Under the pieces are notes generated by a model. That model worked only from the letters and a program-made list of their open reading frames with translations, was not told the DNA's origin and made no database searches. The position numbers were made by a program, and so were the translations under genes. Below, piece after piece: positions 34,680 to 42,140 of a stretch of DNA of 45,685 bases. The stretch covers positions 1 to 45,685 of the forward strand of contig CAKUWM010000002.1 of the NCBI GenBank assembly GCA_934699305.1. Direction: 5' to 3'. The stretch is from an uncultured Saprospiraceae bacterium. GTDB lineage: Bacteria > Bacteroidota > Bacteroidia > Chitinophagales > Saprospiraceae. Position 1 is the first letter of the stretch. The number at the start of each line of letters is the position of its first letter.

Positions 34680-35993
34680 ATGATTTACATTAGTACCAGA
34701 AATAATAAAAAAGAATATAATTTTGAACAAATTATGCGTCTTGGCATACCGGATGATGGCGGTTTGTTTATTCCCTTAGAAATTCCAAAGTTTTCCAAAA
34801 GCTATATAGATGATCTTGTCAATAAAAGTTTTGAACAGATAGCGTTTGATGTAGCCCGATTATTTATTGACTCCCAAATATTTACGGATAATGAGTTAAA
34901 AGAAATCATTTCAAACGCGTTGAACATCAATTTACCTTTAAAAGTAATGACCAATGATTTGGGAATTTTTGAATTATTTCATGGACCTACCGGCGCATTT
35001 AAAGATTTTGGCGCCCGTTTTATGGCTTATTCTTTAAATGCATTACAAAAAAAACACGATAAAAAAGTAACAATAGTCACCGCTACATCCGGCGATACCG
35101 GCGCTGCCGTAGCATCGGCTTTTCATAATATTCAACATATCAATGTATTTATCTTATATCCGAAAGATAGAGTCAGTGAATTTCAGGAAAAACAAATAGC
35201 CGGTTTGGGTGACAATATTCACGCCTTAGAAATAGAAGGTACTTTTGATGATTGTCAAAGTATTGTCAAAAAGTGTTTTGCTGACAAAGAATTTAAAACG
35301 AATTTAAATCTAACTTCTTCTAATAGTGTAAACTTTTCGAGACTAATTCCTCAGATTATCTATTATTTTGAAGCTTATAAAAGGGCATGTATGATCGGTC
35401 ATAGTAAAATATCCATCATTGTACCCAGTGGAAATTTCGGAAATATAACCGGCGGCGTGTATGCTTTAAAAATGGGACTTCCTATATACAAGTTAGTCGC
35501 TGCTACTAATTCAAATGATGTATTTCCAAATTATATCCATCATGGCATCTATACGCCTGAAAAAATCAGTAAAAAAACCATCAGCAATGCAATGGATGTA
35601 GCTAACCCATCCAATATAGAAAGACTATTTTCAATCTATCGTTCCACGTGGAACAATATAGCAAAAGACATTCACAGTAATTCTATTGAGGATAATATTA
35701 CCAAATTATGCATCGAAAACTTCTATAAAAAATACAACTATCTACCGGATCCACATACTGCTGTTGGTATATCAAATTATTATCTGGAGAACATGACACA
35801 TAGCGATATTTTTTATATCGTCTTCTCTACAGCACACCCCTATAAGTTTAAAGATGTTATTCATTCCATTTCTCCTAATATTCAGGTATCCGAAAATAAT
35901 TATACACAACAATATGAATCTGTAGAAATTAAAAAAACAACGTTTAAACCTGATTTAGAAGAAATAAAAAACTTTATAACCAGGCTATCTTAA
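34680..35993 (+). CDS. thrC: Threonine synthase
   Basis: 437 residues. GPTGAFKDFGARFMAY contains the PLP-binding lysine (about residue 108); TATSGDTGAAVASAF and VPSGNFGNITGGVYALKMGLP are the phosphate-binding and cofactor motifs. It converts O-phosphohomoserine to threonine, the last step of the operon's pathway. A parS-like 16-mer is embedded in the coding sequence at 35640-35655 (codons for Arg-Ser-Thr-Trp-Asn). A short inverted repeat follows the stop, facing the convergent hydrolase gene. Confidence 0.97.
   Translation: MIYISTRNNKKEYNFEQIMRLGIPDDGGLFIPLEIPKFSKSYIDDLVNKSFEQIAFDVARLFIDSQIFTDNELKEIISNALNINLPLKVMTNDLGIFELFHGPTGAFKDFGARFMAYSLNALQKKHDKKVTIVTATSGDTGAAVASAFHNIQHINVFILYPKDRVSEFQEKQIAGLGDNIHALEIEGTFDDCQSIVKKCFADKEFKTNLNLTSSNSVNFSRLIPQIIYYFEAYKRACMIGHSKISIIVPSGNFGNITGGVYALKMGLPIYKLVAATNSNDVFPNYIHHGIYTPEKISKKTISNAMDVANPSNIERLFSIYRSTWNNIAKDIHSNSIEDNITKLCIENFYKKYNYLPDPHTAVGISNYYLENMTHSDIFYIVFSTAHPYKFKDVIHSISPNIQVSENNYTQQYESVEIKKTTFKPDLEEIKNFITRLS
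35640..35655 (+). other. parS: Second parS-like site, inside thrC
   Basis: CGTTCCACGTGGAACA has a perfect 14-base palindrome GTTCCACGTGGAAC and differs from TGTTCCACGTGGAACA only at the first base. It lies 4.5 kb from the exact site at 31151. B. subtilis and others carry parS sites inside genes, so location in a coding region is not an objection. Confidence 0.65.
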
Positions 35994-36019
35994 CGCCATT
36001 TACACAAATAATCTCGGTC

Positions 36020-36041
36020 GATTAGATAGTATATTCTAATC
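36020..36041. terminator. Weak hairpin between convergent thrC and the hydrolase
   Basis: GATTAGA (36020-36026) pairs with TCTAATC (36035-36041) around an 8-base loop. The stem is AT-rich and short, so it may only be a partial terminator serving both strands. Confidence 0.35.
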
Positions 36042-36052
36042 CGTATTATTGA

Positions 36053-36814
36053 TTACTTTATTTTACTTAAAAAATCACCCAATATATTATTAAATTCATC
36101 CGGCAACTCCATCATAGGACTGTGACCACATTCATCTAAAAAATATAACTCAGAATTCTTTATCAATTCGTGAAACTTATCCGCTACAAATGGTGGTGTT
36201 ATTGTATCATTCTTTCCCCATATCAATAATGTCGGAGCCACTATCTTATGTAACATATTCTCTAAATTATGACGAACAGCAGACTTAGCCGTTGCAATTA
36301 TTCGAATACCCTTTCCCCTATCATTTACAATACCATATACTTCATCCACCAACTCCTTAGTAGCAACTTCAGGACGATAAAATGTTGCTTCCGTCTTCTT
36401 CTTTATAAAATTATAATCTCCTCTTCGTGGATATGTGCTTCCCATAGCACTTTCAAACAATCCACTACTCCCGGTTAATATTACAGATGAAATTCGCTCA
36501 GGTCGCTTCAATGCATATAATATAGCAATATGCCCGCCCAATGAATTACCCAAAACATGCACTTTATCAATACCCATGTATTCTACAAACTCATCGATAT
36601 AATCAACCAAACCGGCAACCGATACCTTCAATATGGGTAATTCGTATATTGGCAAAACAGGTATAATAACCCGATATTTCTCTTTAAAATGATTAAATAA
36701 ACCGTTGAAATTACTCAACCCACCAAATAATCCATGCAACAAAAGAATTACTTCCCCTTCCTCTTTCGATTGCTTATATTTAAATTTATCCGAAGTAATT
36801 ATTGGATAATCCAT
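36053..36814 (-). CDS. Alpha/beta hydrolase
   Basis: 253 residues, single-domain fold. LLLHGLFGG (25-32) gives the oxyanion region, GNSLGG holds the nucleophile Ser91, GKNDTITPP the acid Asp203 and CGHSPMM the His231, so the catalytic triad is complete. There is no signal peptide, so it is cytoplasmic. The substrate is unknown; relatives include esterases, C-C hydrolases and haloperoxidase-like enzymes. It lies 51 bases downstream of ctaA on the same strand and may share its transcript. Confidence 0.9.
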   Translation of the reverse strand: MDYPIITSDKFKYKQSKEEGEVILLLHGLFGGLSNFNGLFNHFKEKYRVIIPVLPIYELPILKVSVAGLVDYIDEFVEYMGIDKVHVLGNSLGGHIAILYALKRPERISSVILTGSSGLFESAMGSTYPRRGDYNFIKKKTEATFYRPEVATKELVDEVYGIVNDRGKGIRIIATAKSAVRHNLENMLHKIVAPTLLIWGKNDTITPPFVADKFHELIKNSELYFLDECGHSPMMELPDEFNNILGDFLSKIK

Positions 36815-36865
36815 ATTCTTAATTATTTACTTTAATTATTATAATTGCAATTTTAGTTTTCTAAT

Positions 36866-37990
36866 TTATTCTTTACTTACCTTTAAATGTGTGTTTCCTA
36901 TAAATCGATAATTCATATACAATATAGAACTTATAATTAATACAGCTCCCAATTGATGCGTCACGCCTAAAAATACGGGTAAACTACCTTTGCAATTCAT
37001 TACCGTTAATATCCCTATAAAGACTTGAAAACACAAAGCTCCAATAAATATCATAACTACATTGAAAAAATATGTATTGTTCTTTAACGCCTTCGTCCAT
37101 CTAAAAAATATTACAAATCCCAATATAAATATCAAATATGCAATGTTTCTATGAAAAAATTGAAAAAATGCAGCCGCAAATGCATGACTATCATACTCAA
37201 TCATGTTATTCCACGTCCAATTGCTCCCTTTCAACAAATCATAAGGTATATATGTTCCATTCATCAAAGGCCATGTCGGATATGATAATCCTGCCTTCAT
37301 CCCTGACACAACACCTCCTAACAATAGTTGTACAATCAACAATACATTAATAACTTTTATTATTCCTACTTCTTTGCCTATCACCATTGCCCTCCTTTTT
37401 GGAAACGTTACTTTCAACGTTGTCCAAAACAAATAGGCATACACCAAAAAAGCAAGGTTCAAGTGTACTGTTAATTTATAAGCATTTACCCATGGTCTGT
37501 TTATCAATCCACTGGCAACCATTATCCAGCCAAAAACACCGACTAATCCTCCCAATAAAACAATCACTATCAGATCTATCATCAAAGATTTCTTTATCTG
37601 CTTCTTCACTAAAAACCAACAAAACGGAATGATAAATACAAAACCCAATGACCTCGCCCAAAGCCTGTGAAAATACTCCCAAAAATATATAAACTTAAAC
37701 TCGGATAATTCCATACCCTTGTTGATCTTATGGTATTGAGGCGTCTGCTTATACAATTCAAATGCCTCATTCCATTCTACTTCACCTACCGGTGGAAAAG
37801 TCCCTATCGCTATCTCCCACTTTGTGATGGACAAGCCGGAACCCGTAAGCCGGGTTATTCCACCTATCATCACCTGAATCGTTATCATGAAAATACCAAT
37901 CCATAACCAATTTCTTACAGCATTGGAATGGCGATGTGAAGCATCTTTCTGAAGTTCTGTGATACTTAATTCCACAAATATGCTTTTCAA
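36866..37990 (-). CDS. ctaA: Haem A synthase (COX15/CtaA family)
   Basis: 374 residues with eight membrane helices. GGITRLTGSGLSITKW (43-58) is the family signature; the four haem-ligand histidines are in EYFHRLWARS (His108), YKLTVHLNLAF (His176), FFQFFHRNIAY (His280) and GVTHQLGAV (His345). It oxidises haem O to haem A for aa3-type cytochrome oxidase in the inner membrane. Its start borders the AT-rich candidate origin. On the minus strand TACTTTTG (38009-38002), a TAnnTTTG match, lies 12 bases before the ATG, implying a very short leader. Confidence 0.95.
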   Translation of the reverse strand: MKSIFVELSITELQKDASHRHSNAVRNWLWIGIFMITIQVMIGGITRLTGSGLSITKWEIAIGTFPPVGEVEWNEAFELYKQTPQYHKINKGMELSEFKFIYFWEYFHRLWARSLGFVFIIPFCWFLVKKQIKKSLMIDLIVIVLLGGLVGVFGWIMVASGLINRPWVNAYKLTVHLNLAFLVYAYLFWTTLKVTFPKRRAMVIGKEVGIIKVINVLLIVQLLLGGVVSGMKAGLSYPTWPLMNGTYIPYDLLKGSNWTWNNMIEYDSHAFAAAFFQFFHRNIAYLIFILGFVIFFRWTKALKNNTYFFNVVMIFIGALCFQVFIGILTVMNCKGSLPVFLGVTHQLGAVLIISSILYMNYRFIGNTHLKVSKE

Positions 37991-38001
37991 TTAAACAAAG
38001 C

Positions 38002-38009
38002 CAAAAGTA
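38002..38009 (-). promoter_or_regulatory. Candidate -7 element for ctaA
   Basis: TACTTTTG on the minus strand matches TAnnTTTG; no TTTG is seen at -33. The start codon lies 12 bases downstream. Confidence 0.35.
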
Positions 38010-38040
38010 AAACAATAAAGAGAAAAATTTAGACCTTTTT

Positions 38041-38510
38041 TCTCACACTCATTTATAATAAATATATTTATAAAATTATATAAAAAAAAGATTGTTGTTA
38101 TAGATGAGTGTTAATTTGTGTAAAACAATTTTTATTATATTTTGAAATGTCAGATTTAACATTGTTGAGGAAGTTTTGTTAATTAATTGAGTGTGATAAA
38201 TTATTGAATATTAATTTGTTATATTAATTATACACATATTCACATTTCATATTTATTTTAATAATGTATGTAAATATTTTAAGTACACCCTGTTGAATTA
38301 AATGAATTATTTGTAATTAAATTGGGAGTAAATACCAACATATTTAGTTTTTGGATATATATTTTTTATAAATTTTATTTATCCACATTTTAAAATTATT
38401 TATCCACATTTATTTTTAACATATATAATATTATTTATAGGTATAATGAATACATTTGTAATTTATAACATAGGCACATTTATTTATATGTTATTAACTT
38501 TAATTTTTTA
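38041..38510. other. oriC: Candidate chromosomal replication origin (oriC)
   Basis: By hand count this 470-base intergenic stretch has 77 G or C (about 16% GC), far below the flanking genes. It holds three exact matches to the DnaA box TTATNCACA: TTATACACA at 38228-38236, and TTATCCACA at 38379-38387 and 38400-38408. The last two are in the same orientation exactly 21 bases (two helical turns) apart. One-mismatch boxes are seen at 38236-38244 and, on the other strand, 38117-38125. The genes on both sides are transcribed away from it. Two parS-like sites lie within 7.5 kb. dnaA is not present, but oriC is often unlinked from dnaA in Bacteroidota. The oriC call is inference from these features. 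Confidence 0.65.
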
Positions 38511-38513
38511 GAA

Positions 38514-38969
38514 GTGAGAGTGATCATTCAACGAGTTTTAAGTTCCTCTGTGACCATCGATGGTAATCTTTTTTCTTCCATAGATCATGGATTACTTGTA
38601 TTGCTTGGTGTTACGGAAGAGGATGGTCCGGAAGATGTAGATTATCTTGCTCATAAGATTGCGCAGATGCGTATCTTTGGAGATAGGGAAGGAAAGATGA
38701 ACTTAAGTGTTTTGGATGTTCAGGGTGAGGTCATGGTCATCAGTCAATTTACCTTATTTGCACAAACAAAGAAAGGTAATCGACCGTCATTTATTTTAGC
38801 AGCCAGGCCGGATAAAGCTATTCCCCTCTATGAATCTTTTTTACATAAAATGGATATGATAACCATGAAAAAGACGGCATGTGGCGTATTTGGTGCTGAT
38901 ATGAAGGTTGAATTAATCAATGATGGTCCGGTAACGATATTTATTGACTCAAAACAAAAAGATTTATGA
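38514..38969 (+). CDS. dtd: D-aminoacyl-tRNA deacylase
   Basis: 151 residues starting with GTG at 38514 (MRVIIQRVLSSSVTID is the normal N-terminus, so the start is fixed by similarity). SQFTLFA (about 77-83) and the C-terminal GVFGADMKVELINDGPVTIFIDS carry the two conserved Dtd motifs, including GPVT. It removes D-amino acids from tRNA in the cytoplasm. Its stop overlaps the next start as ATGA. Confidence 0.97.
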   Translation: MRVIIQRVLSSSVTIDGNLFSSIDHGLLVLLGVTEEDGPEDVDYLAHKIAQMRIFGDREGKMNLSVLDVQGEVMVISQFTLFAQTKKGNRPSFILAARPDKAIPLYESFLHKMDMITMKKTACGVFGADMKVELINDGPVTIFIDSKQKDL

Positions 38970-39310
38970 CTATAAAAGAATATAGGGAGAAAGTAGATTC
39001 CTGGATTAAACAACATGGAGTCCGCTATTTTGATGAAAAAACCAATAGCTTATTGCTCGTTGAAGAAGTAGGAGAATGGTCACGTCTCATTGCGCGTATT
39101 TATGGCGAACAATCGTTTAAGTCAGAACAAGCTGCTCAAGAGGGTCAACGACAATTGGAAGATGAATGGGCAGACATTTTATTTGTCCTTACCTGTCTTG
39201 CCAATCAAACCGGCATTAATATTGAAGAAGCCATTACAAGAAACTTTGAGAAAAAAACTGCTCGTGATAGTGACAGACACATGAAAAATGATAAATTAAA
39301 GCTGAAATAA
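38966..39310 (+). CDS. MazG-like nucleotide pyrophosphohydrolase
   Basis: 114 residues. LLLVEEVGEWSRLIARIYGE (about 30-49) and EDEWADILFVLTCLANQTG (about 66-84) hold the E-E-x2-E and E-x2-D metal-binding acids of the all-alpha NTP pyrophosphatase family. It probably hydrolyses non-canonical NTPs. It is translationally coupled to dtd by ATGA; both are quality-control enzymes. Confidence 0.9.
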   Translation: MTIKEYREKVDSWIKQHGVRYFDEKTNSLLLVEEVGEWSRLIARIYGEQSFKSEQAAQEGQRQLEDEWADILFVLTCLANQTGINIEEAITRNFEKKTARDSDRHMKNDKLKLK

Positions 39311-39339
39311 CATTCTATATTTACAGCAAATTTTAAGAT

Positions 39340-40167
39340 ATGTGGAATTACATCAGAGAATCAATCCGAAGAAAGCGCGCACGTCGTTATACCACGACTT
39401 ACGAGACAGAATTAGATACCTTTGATATCATTGGTATAGGAAAAATTTTGTTTGCCAATTGGACTAACCCCTTAGTTGAAAAAAAACGGATTTCTGATGA
39501 ACAAATTGGCTTTTTTAGGAAATTCTTGAAAAGAGGTGATTTGGCAGTTGATATTGGTGGCAATGTAGGACACATGACTATTCCCATGGCATTAGCAGCC
39601 GGTAAAGAGGGAAAAGTAGTCACCTTTGACCCCAACCCTTATGTCTTTGAAATTCTAAAGAAAAACACTTCGCTCAATCCACAATGGACCAATATTGATC
39701 CTCATCCGTATGCTATAACCGACCATCCCGGTGAATTTTTTTACAACTCCTCTGAAGCTTCTTTCAACAATGGCGGCATCTCTGAAGACGAACAAAGTCG
39801 CCACGGAAAGTTTAGACTCGACCATAAAATAACCGGTATTCAATTAGAATCCTTTTTAAATGAAAATTATGCCGAAAAAATGGATCGCCTGAAATTAATT
39901 AAGATAGATACAGAGGGTTACGACAAAGAAATTATCCGATCAATTATTCCGCTCCTAAAGAAATACAAGCCAACCGTAATTACGGAATGTTTTAAGAAAA
40001 ATGACGCCGCTGCGCGAACCGAACAGTTTAATTTATTGTCGGAATGTGGCTATACACTGTATTATTTTTCAGATTTCACTATAGATGCACAGGTAGAGCA
40101 AATCCGAAAACCGGAAGATATGATGCGCTGGCAGCACTTTGACTTATATGCGGTGATGGAAGATTGA
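39340..40167 (+). CDS. FkbM-family methyltransferase
   Basis: 275 residues. Motif I is AVDIGGNVGHMTIPMAL (69-85), followed by VVTFDPNPYVFEILKKN, and near the end LIKIDTEGYDKEII, the FkbM hallmark. It is a SAM-dependent O-methyltransferase, often acting on sugars or polyketides, with the substrate unknown here. It starts 29 bases after the MazG-like gene and may be co-transcribed. The N-terminal 30 residues are basic and Arg-rich with no signal peptide. Confidence 0.92.
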   Translation: MWNYIRESIRRKRARRYTTTYETELDTFDIIGIGKILFANWTNPLVEKKRISDEQIGFFRKFLKRGDLAVDIGGNVGHMTIPMALAAGKEGKVVTFDPNPYVFEILKKNTSLNPQWTNIDPHPYAITDHPGEFFYNSSEASFNNGGISEDEQSRHGKFRLDHKITGIQLESFLNENYAEKMDRLKLIKIDTEGYDKEIIRSIIPLLKKYKPTVITECFKKNDAAARTEQFNLLSECGYTLYYFSDFTIDAQVEQIRKPEDMMRWQHFDLYAVMED

Positions 40168-40184
40168 AAAAGGAACCTTAATCC

Positions 40185-40832
40185 TTATTCTTCTTTGGGT
40201 TTCTTTTTAAACTTTCCTGACTTCCATGCTTCAATAAATTGTTTCCACGCCATGACATTCATTAGTTGAATGGGTTTGGTCTGCCCCTGATAATAGTATG
40301 TTGCAGCATTCTGACGCATAAAAGACTGGGTAGATTCATTACCATCAACCGGAATCTTATCGTAGAGGGAAGCAATAACCCGCTTGTTGAGATTTTCCTG
40401 TATTCTATCGGATATATCACTGTTGACATCCATGGCTAAAAATTCGGCGTGGTAATTATCTTTGTCCGGCCAAGGATAGATAATTGTTTCAGGTAGCAAA
40501 ATATTATCAAATGTCATGATTTGAAAGACAGAATAACGGTTGGTCGTCAGAGTATCAGGAATTTGATATCTCACCGTTTTATAGCCCACATAGGAAAAAA
40601 CAATGGTTTCGCCCTTTTCTACCACCAAAGAGAAAAATCCATCCCAATTGGTATAGGTTCCCCTTGTTGTCCCCTCGACAGCAATGGTTACATACGGCAT
40701 TTTAACCGGTTGACCTTTTTCTTGTGTCACGACTACGCCACTTAACTGAATGGGTCCTAAATGCCCTTTTTGACCATTTACAGTCCAGGTAATCGCAAAA
40801 AGTAATAGAAAAAATACCGCTTTTAATCTCAT
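40185..40832 (-). CDS. Exported protein with a CarboxypepD_reg-like domain
   Basis: 215 residues with signal peptide MRLKAVFFLLLFAITWTVNGQ. Residues 28-105 (LSGVVVTQEKGQPVKMPYVTIAVEGTTRGTYTNWDGFFSLVVEKGETIVFSYVGYKTVRYQI) match the carboxypeptidase-regulatory-like beta-sandwich common in Bacteroidota surface proteins. The C-terminal half (SDRIQENLNKRVIASLYDKIP..., WKQFIEAWKSGKFKKKPKEE) is helical and basic. No TonB barrel is attached, so it is probably a periplasmic protein. It is convergent with the FkbM gene. Confidence 0.88.
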   Translation of the reverse strand: MRLKAVFFLLLFAITWTVNGQKGHLGPIQLSGVVVTQEKGQPVKMPYVTIAVEGTTRGTYTNWDGFFSLVVEKGETIVFSYVGYKTVRYQIPDTLTTNRYSVFQIMTFDNILLPETIIYPWPDKDNYHAEFLAMDVNSDISDRIQENLNKRVIASLYDKIPVDGNESTQSFMRQNAATYYYQGQTKPIQLMNVMAWKQFIEAWKSGKFKKKPKEE

Positions 40833-40984
40833 AGAATGACTTAATAAACCTAAAGAACAAACTTATAACGTTTTTAAATAGAAAAAGTGGAAAAAATGAG
40901 AAAGTTTATTTTTTCATTTTTGTGGCTTCATGAAAATGCAAGATTCTGTCACATGATTATACCTAATTGGAATCAATTTACAAA

Positions 40985-41035
40985 TCGTATTCAGCACTAT
41001 ACGATTATTCAAAACCAATATTGCTGAATTAGGAT
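40985..41035 (+). repeat. Fragment of the dispersed repeat with inverted ends
   Basis: TCGTATTCAGCA is shared exactly with the copy at 20911-20922. ATTCAGCA (40989-40996) is repeated inverted as TGCTGAAT (41022-41029). It is short and diverged, so membership in the family is tentative. Confidence 0.4.
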
Positions 41036-41170
41036 TGAAAATAATAATAAAACCACAGTAAAAGCACTTTTTTATTCATACCCTTTGATTACCCTCAAAC
41101 CTATTCATATTAAGCGTTTCGACCAATTTGAGCCTAAAAAATGTCCATTAAGCCTAATCAAAGAAAAAAT

Positions 41171-41203
41171 GTTATTCAATATAAATTTATTGTTATTCAA
41201 TAA
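41171..41203 (+). promoter_or_regulatory. Direct-repeat operator of the DUF2975/XRE operon
   Basis: TGTTATTCAATA occurs at 41171-41182 and 41192-41203, 21 bases apart (two helical turns). The second copy lies within the palindrome TATTG-N5-CAATA and overlaps the -33 region of the promoter. Self-binding by the XRE protein of the operon is inferred. Confidence 0.55.
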
Positions 41204-41220
41204 ATATTTATTACTTTTGC
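41191..41220 (+). promoter_or_regulatory. Promoter of the DUF2975/XRE operon
   Basis: A TTG (41191-41193, context ATTG) is followed after 19 bases by TACTTTTG (41213-41220), an exact TAnnTTTG element, 23 bases before the ATG. Confidence 0.6.
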
Positions 41221-41243
41221 CCTGTAATTAAAAATATAGAAAT

Positions 41244-41780
41244 ATGACAAAGTTGAATGACATTGTATTTACGGTACTAAAGGTGATTGCCTGGATTATC
41301 TTTGTGGGTCTATGTATAGATGCAGGTGGACTGATAGTCAATTTTTTATTTAGCATCTTCAATCCGGAATTTGTGGCTAAGTTGTATCAAAAGCTGGATT
41401 TGAGTATGTTGTATAAACAGAGTAAGTGGGCTTTTTTCAGGGTATATAGTCTTGCCCTGACAATATCCGTTTTAAAGGCTATTATGTTTTATGTCGTTAT
41501 TGAAATGTTGCACAAACTGGATTTAAAACAACCATTTAGTTCTATTGTCGCACACAAAATTGCTGTTTTATCTTATTATGCTTTTTCTATAGGTATCTTC
41601 AGTTTTGTAGCAAAGCAGACCGTACAGAATATGGAGAAATATGGATATTCGACAGAACGATTAAACCAATTTTGGGTTGACAGCGAAGCCTTTATCATTA
41701 TGGCAGCCGTGGTGTATATCATTGCACAGATATTTAAAAGAGGCGTGGACGTTCAGCAGGAAAATGAATTAACGGTATAA
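41244..41780 (+). CDS. DUF2975 membrane protein
   Basis: 178 residues with four membrane helices (about 10-36, 65-88, 105-125, 145-165). KLNDIVFTVLKVIAWIIFVGLCIDAG at the start and the pairing with a 77-residue XRE regulator three bases downstream are typical of DUF2975 proteins. The function of the family is unknown; membrane location is certain from sequence. It has its own promoter with an operator-like repeat. Confidence 0.85.
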   Translation: MTKLNDIVFTVLKVIAWIIFVGLCIDAGGLIVNFLFSIFNPEFVAKLYQKLDLSMLYKQSKWAFFRVYSLALTISVLKAIMFYVVIEMLHKLDLKQPFSSIVAHKIAVLSYYAFSIGIFSFVAKQTVQNMEKYGYSTERLNQFWVDSEAFIIMAAVVYIIAQIFKRGVDVQQENELTV

Positions 41781-41783
41781 GAT

Positions 41784-42017
41784 ATGTCGATTATAGTGAA
41801 TTTAGATGTGATGATGGCAAAGCGGAAGATGTCTTTGAATGAGCTTTCTGAGAAAGTGGAGTTAACATTATCCAATCTTTCTATCTTAAAAACCGGAAAA
41901 GCGAAAGCGATACGTTTCAGTACCTTAGAAGCGATATGCAGCGCACTTGATTGTCAGCCGGGAGATATTCTTGAGTATGTAGATGATGGACAGGATGACA
42001 ATGAGGAATGGAAATAA
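41784..42017 (+). CDS. Small XRE-family (YozG-like) transcriptional regulator
   Basis: 77 residues. It is an HTH of the Cro/C1 HTH_26 type: MMAKRKMSLNELSEKVELTLSNLSILKTGKAKAIRFSTLEAICSALDCQPGDILEYV, with the CQPGDILEY ending that marks this class. It follows the DUF2975 gene by three bases and is probably autoregulatory through the direct repeats at 41171-41203 (inference). Confidence 0.92.
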   Translation: MSIIVNLDVMMAKRKMSLNELSEKVELTLSNLSILKTGKAKAIRFSTLEAICSALDCQPGDILEYVDDGQDDNEEWK

Positions 42018-42140
42018 AAAGGTAATGTTTTCTCCGGCGTAGGAAACAATGATTTCTTTGGAGTAGTTCTCTATACGGATGTTTTCCATTTTACTTCGTA
42101 TTTTGCGCACATACTTTTATCCTTAAAAACCCCATGGAGT

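Larger units (their letters stand above)
40833..41243. other. Divergent intergenic region with repeat fragment, operator and promoter
   Basis: Upstream of both the CarboxypepD_reg-like gene (minus) and the DUF2975/XRE pair (plus). It contains a repeat fragment (40989-41029), a direct-repeat operator (41171-41203) and a promoter (41191-41220), listed separately. No gene is seen. Confidence 0.6.
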
